From the NCBI RefSeq assembly GCF_921294215.1, contig NZ_CAKLDM010000004.1:24332-88331 (forward strand): a stretch of 64,000 nucleotides of DNA, in the 5' to 3' direction. How positions within the stretch are numbered: position 1 is the first letter of the stretch; every line of letters begins with the position of its first letter. Positions 17,373 to 26,300 of the stretch are shown piece by piece. The notes below the pieces were generated by a model, which had not been told where the DNA came from, did no database searches, and saw nothing but the letters and a program-made list of their open reading frames with translations. This DNA comes from Vibrio marisflavi CECT 7928 (lineage in GTDB: Bacteria > Pseudomonadota > Gammaproteobacteria > Enterobacterales > Vibrionaceae). Both the position numbers and the translations under genes were made by a program.

Positions 17373-18622
17373 AAGTCGAAAAAGCCTACAAGTTCAAACT
17401 AGAACCAACGCCAGAGCAAGCGGAAAAGCTTTCTCAAATGGCAGGTTGTGGGCGTGTCGTATTTAATGACAGCTTAGAGCTAATGCTAAACATTGCTCGC
17501 AAGCAATCAGGCATCACCGATAAAAAGGCGCTGTACAAGCATCTTAATGATTTGCCTTACGTCGAACGCAAGGCGATTGGCAAGCTATTGCCAAATTCAG
17601 CGAGCCTCAACAAGCAATTGCCAACATGGAAGAAACAAGACAATCGTCAATGGCTAGGTCAAGCGTTTGCGCAGTGCCTACAACAACGCCAGCGTGATCT
17701 AGTTTCTGCTATTGGTGAATGGATTAAGGGTAAGCGCGGCTTTCCTGTATTCCGCACTCGCAAGCTAGCGCACCATTCCACAATGAGATTCCCAAACCCT
17801 AAATTACAGATTGCCATCGAGCGCAATCACATCAAGCTGCCAAATGGTTTAGGCATGGTTAAGTACCGCAATAGCCGTGACGTAGTGGGCGAACTTCGCA
17901 ACGCTACCGTTTCACTAAATGCCGTTGGTGAGTGGCATGTTTCTATCATGTGCCTATTAGATGTTGAGCTACCAGAGCACGTACAAGGCGAAATGACAGG
18001 TATTGATATGGGTATCGCCAAAAACATGACTTTATCAACCGATTGTTGCGGTGATGAGGGTGTTTTTGAGGGTGTCCATTCATTCAGAGCGCACCAAGAG
18101 AAGTTAGCCGTTGAGCAACGAAAGCTATCTCGAAAGGTGTTGGGTTCTGAGAACTGGAAGAAACAAAAGCAAAAGGTTAGCAAGCTACATCAACGCATAG
18201 CGAATATTCGCAGCGACTATCAGCATAAAGCCACATCGGAAATCAGCAAGAACCACGCAATGGTTATCTGTGAGGCTTTGAAGGTTGCGAACATGAGCAA
18301 ATCAGCGAAAGGTGATAGCGAAAACCACGGCAAGAACGTAGCCGCCAAATCTGGGCTTAACAAGTCGATTCTTGATCAAGGGTGGCACGAACTTCGTCGC
18401 CAACTTGAGTACAAGATGAAATGGAAAGGCGGTGTGTACGGTGAAGTGAACCCAAGAAATTCAAGCCGCGAATGTGCTGAGTGTGGTCACATCGAAAAGG
18501 ATAACCGCAAAACCCAAGCTGAGTTTATTTGTCAGTCCTGCGGTCATTCCGATAATGCCGATAAAAATGCCGCCAGAGTGATTCTAATGCGCTATTTGCG
18601 CGAGTTAGAACTAGCAGCATAA
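17369..18622 (+). CDS. tnpB: TnpB RNA-guided nuclease
   Basis: This 417-residue TnpB has intact RuvC residues: an Asp near residue 213 (TGIDMGIAKNM), a Glu near 301 (ICEALKVANM) and an Asp near 398 (DNADKNAARVIL). Two Cys pairs (CAECGH and CQSCGH) form the zinc finger between the second and third. TnpB proteins use an RNA from the right end to cut matching DNA at a target-adjacent motif, favouring element retention. Its length is normal and no mutation is seen, so it could be active. It overlaps the upstream small ORF by four bases. Confidence 0.95.
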   Translation: MKVEKAYKFKLEPTPEQAEKLSQMAGCGRVVFNDSLELMLNIARKQSGITDKKALYKHLNDLPYVERKAIGKLLPNSASLNKQLPTWKKQDNRQWLGQAFAQCLQQRQRDLVSAIGEWIKGKRGFPVFRTRKLAHHSTMRFPNPKLQIAIERNHIKLPNGLGMVKYRNSRDVVGELRNATVSLNAVGEWHVSIMCLLDVELPEHVQGEMTGIDMGIAKNMTLSTDCCGDEGVFEGVHSFRAHQEKLAVEQRKLSRKVLGSENWKKQKQKVSKLHQRIANIRSDYQHKATSEISKNHAMVICEALKVANMSKSAKGDSENHGKNVAAKSGLNKSILDQGWHELRRQLEYKMKWKGGVYGEVNPRNSSRECAECGHIEKDNRKTQAEFICQSCGHSDNADKNAARVILMRYLRELELAA

Positions 18623-18763
18623 CCAATTAATCAGGTTCGGGCAGAGCCGTAGCGTCTGTGAAGTGAATTGCATTAGCGATCAGCAGCAGAAAGTAGATGA
18701 TAGAGTGATTTATCATTGCCTGTATTCAGGAATCCCCGTCATTCATGGCGGGGAGCATGTCAA
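18623..18763 (+). ncRNA. Candidate TnpB guide RNA (right-end reRNA/omegaRNA)
   Basis: The 141 bases from the tnpB stop to the right tip are non-coding and end in the conserved hairpin, as expected for the scaffold of the guide RNA that begins in or after tnpB and ends in flanking DNA. The guide would be read from the bases following 18763 (GACATAGAGCGAGAGC). Extent and 5' end are inferred from the family. Confidence 0.6.
18734..18753. repeat. Right-end hairpin of the IS200/IS605 element
   Basis: CCCCGTC / GGCGGGG with loop ATTCAT, the same stem as the left end. It lies ten bases before the TCAA tip. Confidence 0.75.
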
Positions 18764-19018
18764 GACATAGAGCGAGAGCGTCCGGTTAAAACAACGACGG
18801 AAACAACGTGGCGAGATCAACAACTGTCGCTTGTTCTAAATCGCATTGACCAATACGAAAAGGACCAAAATTACCCAGAAGAGTATCGAACCTCACCCAT
18901 CACCAGTGAAGACGAATTCAACTCTCTTCTTATGGATCGAAAAAAACTTTGTGACTATCCAGAAAGTGTCGATTTTCCTTTTGGCCAAAGACCGCAGCTG
19001 TCAGGCGTAGCAAGCTAA
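18764..19018 (+). pseudogene. Tfa-like fibre assembly gene, 5' end lost at the insertion element
   Basis: The reading frame immediately right of the element encodes the C-terminal part of a Tfa-like fibre assembly protein: WRDQQLSLVLNRIDQYEKDQ, an EYRTSPITSEDEF segment, then LLMDRKKLCDYP and FPFGQRPQLSGVAS. It is closely similar to remnants at 19145-19525 and distantly to 21496-21840. No start lies in the phage part; a TTG within the element's right end at about 18716 could start translation in frame. Such proteins help fibres fold. The gene appears cut by the insertion. Confidence 0.65.
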
Positions 19019-19025
19019 ACAAAAC

Positions 19026-19048
19026 AAAGGCTAAACCCCCAAGCCTTT
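19026..19048 (+). terminator. Terminator after the truncated Tfa-like gene
   Basis: A perfect 7-bp stem (AAAGGCT / AGCCTTT) with a 9-base loop is followed by TCTCTC. It ends transcription of the preceding cassette before a new promoter region. Confidence 0.5.
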
Positions 19049-19070
19049 CTCTCTATTGATTGTCTTTCCA

Positions 19071-19085
19071 ATTCCTAATACACTC
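19071..19085 (+). promoter_or_regulatory. ATTCCTAATACACT motif before the second fibre cassette
   Basis: ATTCCTAATACACT occurs here and again upstream of the holin gene (21934). The core ATTCCTAA(C/T) recurs in many intergenic regions of this window. TACACT could be a -10 element. A regulated promoter for the following fibre sequences is inferred. Confidence 0.5.
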
Positions 19086-19144
19086 CTTTAAAAACAGTAC
19101 AAAAGTGAGCATTTTTCGTTAAATGCTAATTAGGGCATGTTCGT

Positions 19145-19525
19145 ATGGCAAATTTAGGCTCAACACGAGTAAATGGGAATATTGCGTTGATGAAAGATAC
19201 AACTCAAGCGCTCCAGAAGGTGCAAACGAGATCACGAATGACGACTATCAGGCATTCAGCCAAGAAGCACCCGAGGGCAAATCGCCGTCTTACGATAGCA
19301 CTGCTAAAGCAATGGTTTGGATCGACCAGGTGTTGCCACTTGAAGAGGCTACAGAAAAAGAAACGGCATGGCGAAATGATCAGCTGTCTATCGTCCTGAA
19401 CCGCATTGACCAGTACGGATGATTTCAATTCACTGTTACTAGATAGAAAAAACCTTTGCGACTACCCAGAGACCGAAGGGTTCCCTTACGGGAAAAGGCC
19501 TGAGCTGTCCGGCGTTGCAAGTTAA
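19145..19525 (+). pseudogene. Fused remnant of a collar-fibre start and a Tfa-like gene
   Basis: The first 13 codons (MANLGSTRVNGNI) match the attachment module of the fibre genes at 15777 and 19549. In a different frame the same segment continues as a Tfa-like gene (EITNDDYQAF, then TAWRNDQLSIVLNRIDQY) that runs into a premature stop. The Tfa frame then resumes after a missing stretch (DDFNSLLLDRKNLCDYP, ELSGVAS) to end at 19525. Compared with the copy at 18764, about twenty codons around the EKDQNYPEEYRTS segment are deleted. This is a decayed cassette formed by recombination within fibre genes. Confidence 0.7.
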
Positions 19526-19548
19526 CCAACCCAAAATGGAGACGAACG

Positions 19549-21471
19549 ATGGCAAAGCTAGGTTCCTCAAGCGTCCAAGGTAACTTGGAAGTCACACAAA
19601 AAATATCAGAGCAAGGAAAGCGCGTATTTTCACCCAACAACCGAAATATAAGCGACTCAGTATCCAGTACGTCGTCGACAGTATACGCGTCATCGTCAGC
19701 TGTACATCAAGCCTACAACCTGGCGGCTTCAAAAATGACACAAAGCACTGCAGATAGCCGTTATTTAGCTATCGGTGGCAAAGCAAAAGATAGTAGCGCA
19801 TTAAACGGAGCATCGGACTCTACCACTGGTGGAGCCAATACCATCGTCAAACGTGATAGCAATGGCGATAGCACTAGTCGGCTATTCCGTAGTACCTACC
19901 AAAACCAACAAACGATGAGTGGTGGCCTTGTCTATCGCGTGAGTGAGTCAGACAATTATCTTCGTATTTGTGACCAGCCAAGCGCTGTTCGCAATTGGCT
20001 GTCAACGTACAGTAAAGGCGAATCTGACAATACATATGCGCGTAAAGATGACGTAGACGATGGCGTGGGCGTTTTTCGAATAGATGATATTTCTGGAAGC
20101 AATAAGGGTGCCTTTAAAACGGCTATAGTCAGGCTCAGAGATGGGCGCTTAGCTGTTCGTGGGGAGCAAGGTAATGATACCACTGAAAATAGCTTCGGGA
20201 CCGGTCAAGAGCGACATATCAATGCGAGTGCTATGTCTGAGATAGTCCCTTTGCCTAGATTGAACTGGGTAAACTACGGCATATCAGGAAATATTGGGTA
20301 TGCTCTCAGTGATACGGGTGATCTTTGGACCTGGGGCGGCAATGCTAGAAGTGGGCCAGGGATACCGTCGCCATATTGGACCAGTACACCGAAACTATTA
20401 CGCACAGGGGTAGCGGAATTCATCCCGCCAAAAATCATAGGATATGGAACGTATGAAACGACCTTCATCTTTAGGTTGGAAGGTAGCAACAAATATATGT
20501 GTTGGGGTGAGAACAATTTCTCCATTGGTCGTCAAACAGGCAGTGTCGATTGGATTTATGAGCCTATTGAGTGGAGCCCACCACCAGGCAAAGCATACGA
20601 ACAGTGCCAAGAGATCCACCTCGTTGCAGGCATCTATTCATGGATTATTTGGATAGGTAATGATGGCGACCATTATGCAATTGGCTGTAATCATCATGGG
20701 CAGTTTGGCATCGGAAACACTACCAACACTACCCAATGGGTCGAGCTGCCATGGCTGAAAGGAAAGACTGTAAAGAAAGTCTTATCAGGCAATGGATACA
20801 ACAATGATACGGCCAATGCTAATAACTGCTGGAATGTGTTTGTGATTGATAATGATGGCTGGTTTGCGGGATACAACGGGTATGGGTTAGGGGGAGCTCT
20901 CGAAAATGTGAAGACCACCTATTCAACCGCAAGGCTGCAATGGCCAGGCATTCTTGATATACATGCTATACAGGGTGGCGCAGGAACATTCTATATTCGC
21001 TATAGCGATGGGAAGTGGGTTTCAGCTGGACACTCATCGGAAGGTCAGGGAGGGAACTTGAATGAGCTCAACTTCACCGACTGGGATTTAGGTACCTCTG
21101 ATGACTATGAGGTGTTCACCAGCGCACCACCATCATCCTATCAATATTATACAGACACGTTTTTCGTAAAACGTCTCAGTGATGGTACTGATGAGCTCTA
21201 TACACTTGGCGCTAATCGCCAAGGTGCCGGCGGCGTTTCATTTGATGAAAACCGCCCAAGTGCAGGCGGTATGCTCCAGGTTATGCATCCATTTACCTCA
21301 AGAATAAAAGACATTGCACAGTTTGGCATCGGTGGTGCAAGCACCACCCAAATTCTCCTAGAAAACGGTGAACTATGGGGCGCAGGTCATGGGGACCACT
21401 ATTTGTTGGGTGGCATGTTTAGGGGCAGGCTAACCCAATACGACTCCAATGTTTTCATTCGATTATTTTAG
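19549..21471 (+). CDS. Tail fibre with RCC1-type beta-propeller domain
   Basis: This 640-residue fibre begins with the collar-fibre attachment module (MAKLGSSSVQGNLEVT) and a shaft stretch with KMTQSTADSRYLAI. From about residue 240 to the end it carries repeats of the RCC1 type, for example GDLWTWGGN, NKYMCWGENNFSIG, DHYAIGCNHHGQFGIGN, ELYTLGANRQGAGG and GELWGAGHGDHYLLGG. These form a beta-propeller that binds other proteins. The propeller is the likely receptor-binding head, replacing the collar domain of the 15777 protein. A Tfa-like gene follows. Confidence 0.78.
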   Translation: MAKLGSSSVQGNLEVTQKISEQGKRVFSPNNRNISDSVSSTSSTVYASSSAVHQAYNLAASKMTQSTADSRYLAIGGKAKDSSALNGASDSTTGGANTIVKRDSNGDSTSRLFRSTYQNQQTMSGGLVYRVSESDNYLRICDQPSAVRNWLSTYSKGESDNTYARKDDVDDGVGVFRIDDISGSNKGAFKTAIVRLRDGRLAVRGEQGNDTTENSFGTGQERHINASAMSEIVPLPRLNWVNYGISGNIGYALSDTGDLWTWGGNARSGPGIPSPYWTSTPKLLRTGVAEFIPPKIIGYGTYETTFIFRLEGSNKYMCWGENNFSIGRQTGSVDWIYEPIEWSPPPGKAYEQCQEIHLVAGIYSWIIWIGNDGDHYAIGCNHHGQFGIGNTTNTTQWVELPWLKGKTVKKVLSGNGYNNDTANANNCWNVFVIDNDGWFAGYNGYGLGGALENVKTTYSTARLQWPGILDIHAIQGGAGTFYIRYSDGKWVSAGHSSEGQGGNLNELNFTDWDLGTSDDYEVFTSAPPSSYQYYTDTFFVKRLSDGTDELYTLGANRQGAGGVSFDENRPSAGGMLQVMHPFTSRIKDIAQFGIGGASTTQILLENGELWGAGHGDHYLLGGMFRGRLTQYDSNVFIRLF

Positions 21472-21495
21472 CAGTCGTAGATAAGGATAATTAGC

Positions 21496-21840
21496 ATGTA
21501 TAGCAAAACCCCCGTCGAAGAAAACCTCTGGGTGTCGGTGCGTCTAACTGCATTAGAAGAGCTGTTGCCTAGAGTCCAGACTGATCAGGCGATCCCAGAC
21601 GAATACTCAGAATTAAGAACCACTTCTTATACGGAAAGTGAATATTATGGATTGCTCATGGACCGGAAAATCCTCATTGAGTACACCGAAGATGCTGAAT
21701 TCCCAGCGTGTGAAAGGCCACCTATATCCCAGCCATTAGAGGACGTAGTAAGTACGATGGAGAATAAACCGGTATCACTATGTTCAGACTGGGTGCAGTC
21801 GATATGTCAGAACGCCGGCAATCAATTAGTCACGACCTAG
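21496..21840 (+). CDS. Tfa-like fibre assembly protein, diverged
   Basis: This 114-residue protein matches the C-terminal part of the Tfa-like copies at 18764 and 19145: a LWVSVRLTALEELLPRVQTD helix, DEYSELRTTSYTESEYYGLLMDRKIL and FPACERPPIS. It then carries a unique 30-residue tail. It likely helps the RCC1 fibre fold. It may itself have lost the N-terminal domain of full-length Tfa proteins. A strong terminator follows it. Confidence 0.6.
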   Translation: MYSKTPVEENLWVSVRLTALEELLPRVQTDQAIPDEYSELRTTSYTESEYYGLLMDRKILIEYTEDAEFPACERPPISQPLEDVVSTMENKPVSLCSDWVQSICQNAGNQLVTT

Positions 21841-21860
21841 ATTCAATACACCAACCTTGA

Positions 21861-21887
21861 GGGCTCACACTTTTGAGCCCTTTTTTT
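21861..21887 (+). terminator. Strong terminator at the end of the fibre region
   Basis: A perfect 7-bp stem GGGCTCA / TGAGCCC with a 6-base loop is followed by seven T. It closes the tail-fibre transcription unit. Confidence 0.9.
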
Positions 21888-21933
21888 ATGCCTTAGAAAT
21901 CATGTAACGCTCAACTATTGAGTGATTCATTCC

Positions 21934-21950
21934 ATTCCTAATACACTATC
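21934..21950 (+). promoter_or_regulatory. ATTCCTAATACACTAT motif, probable holin-operon promoter
   Basis: The motif lies between the terminator and the holin gene and repeats the 14-base string found at 19071. Its TACACTAT could serve as a -10 region; no good -35 is seen, which fits an activator-dependent promoter. It would drive the holin and Dar/Ddr genes downstream. Confidence 0.55.
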
Positions 21951-21977
21951 TCGGAATACAAACAAAAGGGGCTAATA

Positions 21978-22286
21978 ATGCCAACACTGTTACACGGAGA
22001 ACTGTTCGTATATGCCGTGATTGGCTTCGCAATACTAAGCGGGGTTGGAACCTTCTTAAACCGCAAGCGTGAGGGCCAGATCAAGGGCGGCTTTGTGGAC
22101 TTTTTGACAGAGGTCGTGCTGGCGCTAGTGGTAGGAATTTCGGTTGCATGCGTGGCTGACAGCTGGGACGTAGAGAGAGGTGTTACCTGTGCTGCAGTCT
22201 TAGTTCTGTCAAACAACGGGGCTGAGTCATTAGTCAGTATACGCAAGATAGTCATCAATCAATTACGTAAATTATTTCAATCATGA
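21978..22286 (+). CDS. LydA-like holin
   Basis: This 102-residue protein has the start MP..HGELFVYAVIGFAILSGVGTFLNR and two or three membrane segments (about 8-25, 42-62, 70-85), ending in a basic C terminus (RKIVINQLRKLFQ). This matches the LydA holin family of phage P1. Holins form the membrane lesion that times lysis. It lies directly upstream of Dar-like genes, as lydA does in P1. No endolysin is visible in this window. Confidence 0.72.
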   Translation: MPTLLHGELFVYAVIGFAILSGVGTFLNRKREGQIKGGFVDFLTEVVLALVVGISVACVADSWDVERGVTCAAVLVLSNNGAESLVSIRKIVINQLRKLFQS

Positions 22287-22296
22287 GGACAGAAAA

Positions 22297-22713
22297 ATGG
22301 GGAGTGAGTTAGCTGTAGTTGTAGTTGCTCTATTTGACCGGTTTGTGCTGCGTCGTAACGCGGTCAAAATCGTCAATATTTCAAAAATGAAAGATAGCGA
22401 GTTAGTTCGGTTTTCTCTTGGGTTTAAATCCAGTCAAGCCATCACTAGCGGTACCGTTACGTACAGTCTCAGAAACAAAAAGCGACCTGTAGCCATCGTT
22501 TCAAAAAGCCGTCCACTCGACTTTTCAAAGTCTGGCTTGAACTTGGAATATCTCACGTTCAGCCGAGAAAAGCTGGAGAAAGAGGCGGGTGAGCATTTAG
22601 AAGGTACTTGGGTGCTCGATGTCAAAATCGAACGTTCATGCTCTCGCCTAAATCCGCTCTACAAAATATTTCCTACCGTCGCCAGGCATCAAGAGGAATT
22701 TCACATTGAGTAA
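22297..22713 (+). CDS. Small protein between holin and DarA-like genes
   Basis: This 138-residue protein begins with one hydrophobic segment (SELAVVVVALFDRFVL), followed by a beta-rich domain with R/K-rich strands. It sits where P1 carries lydB (antiholin) and related genes, but I see no convincing sequence similarity, so antiholin is only a positional guess. It starts ten bases after the holin stop and overlaps the next gene. Confidence 0.55.
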   Translation: MGSELAVVVVALFDRFVLRRNAVKIVNISKMKDSELVRFSLGFKSSQAITSGTVTYSLRNKKRPVAIVSKSRPLDFSKSGLNLEYLTFSREKLEKEAGEHLEGTWVLDVKIERSCSRLNPLYKIFPTVARHQEEFHIE

Positions 22714-23323
22714 TTTTGCCAAAAAGAACAATCACGACATTGTGGTTGTTGATTTTGATAACGTCACAGAAAAGGGGCTCAAAAAGCTGATATCAGCACT
22801 TAAATCAGCTGGTGCTCCGGTAACTGACGTTGAAGCGTCAAACAAAAAGGTCAGAAAAGACAGCCTATTTGTTAAGAAAGCCAAGCTGCACTTTGAGAAC
22901 GGTCAAGCCATGACTCTGTTTATTGGGGACCAGGGCGACATCTACCAAATGACACTCAACTCAACCAAGCAGCCTATCCCTAGCGTTAAGAATGAACGGC
23001 AGCTTGCTAAAGAAATGGCTAAGCTTCTCGATCGCAATCAGGCCAAATTCGATAAGGCCCAGGCACGCAAAGCGAAAAAGGCTATCGCTAAAGACACGTC
23101 AGACAACAAGCCGGCTTCTAGGTCCGTGGCCAAGCGACTTGAGGAAGCAAAAACCACTCTCAAAGATGTACAAGCCGATCACACTGACACTCAATCCACT
23201 CTCACAAAGACGAAGAAACAGCTAACCGATAGCCAGGCTCGAATTAGTGAGCTTCAAGCTGAGCTAGCTACTGAGACTGCAGAAACCAAAGAGCTAGAAA
23301 AGCAACTGGAGGAACTTCAATAA
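22706..23323 (+). CDS. DarA_N-like coiled-coil protein
   Basis: This 205-residue protein has an N-terminal alpha/beta domain (DIVVVDFDNVTEKGLKKLISAL, then AKLHFENGQAMTLFI) and a C-terminal coiled coil (about 130-205). The same domain plan, a DarA N-terminal-like domain then coiled coil, begins the next gene. In P1, DarA and relatives enter the phage head and protect injected DNA from type I restriction. It appears to start at TTG 22706, supported by AGAGGAA ten bases upstream and a lack of closer ATG. It overlaps both neighbours. Confidence 0.6.
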   Translation: MSNFAKKNNHDIVVVDFDNVTEKGLKKLISALKSAGAPVTDVEASNKKVRKDSLFVKKAKLHFENGQAMTLFIGDQGDIYQMTLNSTKQPIPSVKNERQLAKEMAKLLDRNQAKFDKAQARKAKKAIAKDTSDNKPASRSVAKRLEEAKTTLKDVQADHTDTQSTLTKTKKQLTDSQARISELQAELATETAETKELEKQLEELQ

Positions 23324-26300
23324 TGTTTTCTTACCATAAGAGAATTAACGTAGTAGAGCGAATTGATCACCTGGCAAAGAATTACGGATGCTCTAACGCT
23401 CAATTGCGTGAGTTGAGTGAAGATGGATTGATATTGGAATCTGTCACACTAGAAGATCTGGAAAATACGTATCTGTTCGGTTGGTCGCCAATGCCGCATA
23501 TGATGCTTGAAGCGATTAAAGCGAAAGCGTCCCGACTCAACTCACGTATTACCGCTTTTTCACGAGCACTCAATCAAAACCTAAAACCAGCCGGCCTAAG
23601 TGTTGCCGGCATTGATATTGGCAAGCCTAAGAAGTCTGGTGCTGTTGCTATTCAGATTGCCAAAATGAATCTAAGCGATGGCCAGAGCATTTCCATTGTC
23701 TTTCATGCGCCAGATAGCGACCCACAAAAGATCAATCCTGACGATACTCTTATTGCATTTCGTTTCTTGCTCAATAGTCGAGATGTCACTCACGTTGTGG
23801 CCACCAGCGGCGGTAAGGATATCTCTTTAAAACAAGCGTCACTTGCGCTGTCTAACCTGGCAGAGAAAAACAGTGCTAAGTTCCAAGCGGCCCAAAGCGA
23901 CAAGCAAGCCAAAACTAAAGAGCTCGAAGATACGCAAGCTCAAATTGAAAAGCTTCAAACCGAAACCGCGTCCTTTACTCAAGAAATTGACCAGGTAGAA
24001 AGTCAGCTGGAGTCAGATAAGAAGAAAATCAGCCTTCTTGAAACTCAGGTCCAAAACCAAAACGACATTCAAGAAGAGCTGCGTAAGAAGCTTTCAGCTA
24101 AGCAAAACACTGTTAAGCCTGGTGGCGACAAGGCCTCGACCGATATCTTTAAGTCTCCAAAGTTGCTCAAAGCTATCAAAGCTGTTCGAGCCGATAAGAA
24201 CGTTGGAATTTTTAGATCTTTAAGCACTATCCATGGAATAGATACGGGTGAAATCGCCTTTGGTTATGACCGCAGTGCATTTGTAAACAGTATTACTGGC
24301 AAAGTGAAGACACTTGCTAAAAATGGTTATCAAGACCAGGTGGATAATGTTCTCACCATGCTTAATGAGTACAACAAGGTCGCTGATAAGCCGGCTATCA
24401 CTCTCAGAAATGGCATATGGAAGCTTGGGACGCCTAAAGATTTGAGTGACAGCGACAATGGCCAAGATAAGCCATCAAATGACACTGCAGACAGTGACAA
24501 GCTTCATTGGTACGGCCTTCAATCTAGGCCATACGGTATGGGTACCACTCCGAGCGACGCTGTAGTTGCAAAAGTTATCGACAACGAAGAAGCAACAAAG
24601 CTCTTCCCAGATGCAGGGAATAAAGTTCGCTGGGGCGCTGTTGCCTACGACAAGCCGCTCACTGATAAGCAAGTGTACGACTTTGAATTAAAGCCTCTGT
24701 CTGATGGCAGTGAGATTGAGGGTGACGACGAACAAGCCAACGACATTATCAAAGAAGCGCTCATGCAATGGCTTGATGACAAAGAGCAAAAAGATCTGAC
24801 TCAAGATACGCTAAATACTCTCAAAATGGGCCAATTCAAGCACATTTTTAGCAAGCAATTGCGTGAACAGCCAGAAGCTAAGGCCCGTAAAACCGATCCC
24901 GATGAATATCTGCAGTGGAAAGCCTCTGTTGACCTGGTTAACTCTGAAATGATTCAAGCGGCAGCAGAAGAGCTTGATATTATCGCTAAGCCGGCGACAA
25001 AACCAGGACCAGGGACCGAAAAGGAAGAGCCAGCAGTAGAGAGCTATAACTCCGACGAAGAAGTGAAAACCGACGTTAAAAACTTTGCTTCCAAAGTACG
25101 AGATATTGTTAATGACCGCCGCGAAAAAGGCGATAGCAGCGTTAAGCTAGTTTTCTCGGAACAAGAAGACTTGCAACGTATTGCCAAAAAGCTGAATGAC
25201 ACGAAAGGCACCAGCGGTGAAGCGAATATTCCTAAGTTCGATGAATGGCTTAAAGTTCTTTCTAGTACCTTCCACGATAGTACAAATGTGTTCTTCTCCA
25301 ATCTTATTGATGCGGGGCTATTGAGTGAAGAGGATGAACCTCAAACGAAGCTCGATCCCGTTAAAAGTGCCTGCAATGACATCGAGACTCAAATTGAACG
25401 AGTACTTGCTGGTGAAGCGCAACTAAAAGATGGCAAAGAGTGGATTCGCAGTTGGCTATATCGAGACATGCAGCCATTACCGGTCCAATTAGCCTCGACT
25501 CTGCGTACTGCTAACGAAAGGCCAAAGAACAAGAAACGTTGGGCAGAAGATTTACGCTCCTGGATTCAAGAATCAAAGTCCTATGATATGAATGCTCCAG
25601 TGGTTCATGCTGGTGGGCAAGAATTCGATTTCAACCGAATGACATACGATGCTGTAGACCAGCATAATATCTTTGGTGATACTTTTGCTGCAGTAGCCAA
25701 GAGTAACCCGCAAGCGCTTGTTCACTACATTAAAACGTATGATCTGTTCAACGATGAGCAGAAAGAAAAACTCATTGAAGCGGTGCAGAATCAGTACATC
25801 AATAAACCCTCAAAGCCAGAAAGTGCCAAACCTGCAGAGATATCAACCCAAGAGTGGGATGATGAATCAAAAGAACAGTTAGAGCGATTAAAAGCGTTTA
25901 CCAACTTCAAGTTGGAGGTGGGCAAACAAGACGTGACATTTCCAACAGGTAAAGTGAAGCCCTTTAATATCAATGAGCCCGAAGATGCAATGTCGGTAGT
26001 CGATGATATCAATGACTACTTAAGCGATGACTTAAACAACAAGGCTAAGTCTGATCTCGCTTCACTTGCCAAGCAAGAATCTGAAACTGCTTATTATCAA
26101 CCTGGTAGTGCAACTCCTGTCCATATCGTCACTTTCGACGTTGAGAGCTCGCATGATGCGACAAAAGTTGAGAATCAATACGGAAGCAGTCGAGTTGACG
26201 CCAGAGTTTCCAACTTAGGTCAGAATGCCACTATTTATCCAGTGATGCGCAACTCTAAATACCAATTCGTTGCTTACTCAGAAAGCAAAGAGTTGGGCTT

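Larger units (their letters stand above)
16588..18763. mobile_element. IS200/IS605-family insertion sequence (tnpA, small ORF, tnpB)
   Basis: The element has divergent tnpA (minus) and tnpB (plus) and matching subterminal hairpins at both ends, CCCCGTC with GGCGGGG around a 6-base loop, at 16595-16614 and 18734-18753. These are the single-strand structures that Y1 transposases bind. The right end is taken at TCAA (18760-18763), a typical cleavage tetranucleotide; the left tip is uncertain by about 15 bases. No terminal inverted repeats or target duplication are expected. It sits inside the tail-fibre region between fibre and Tfa-like sequences. Confidence 0.8.
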
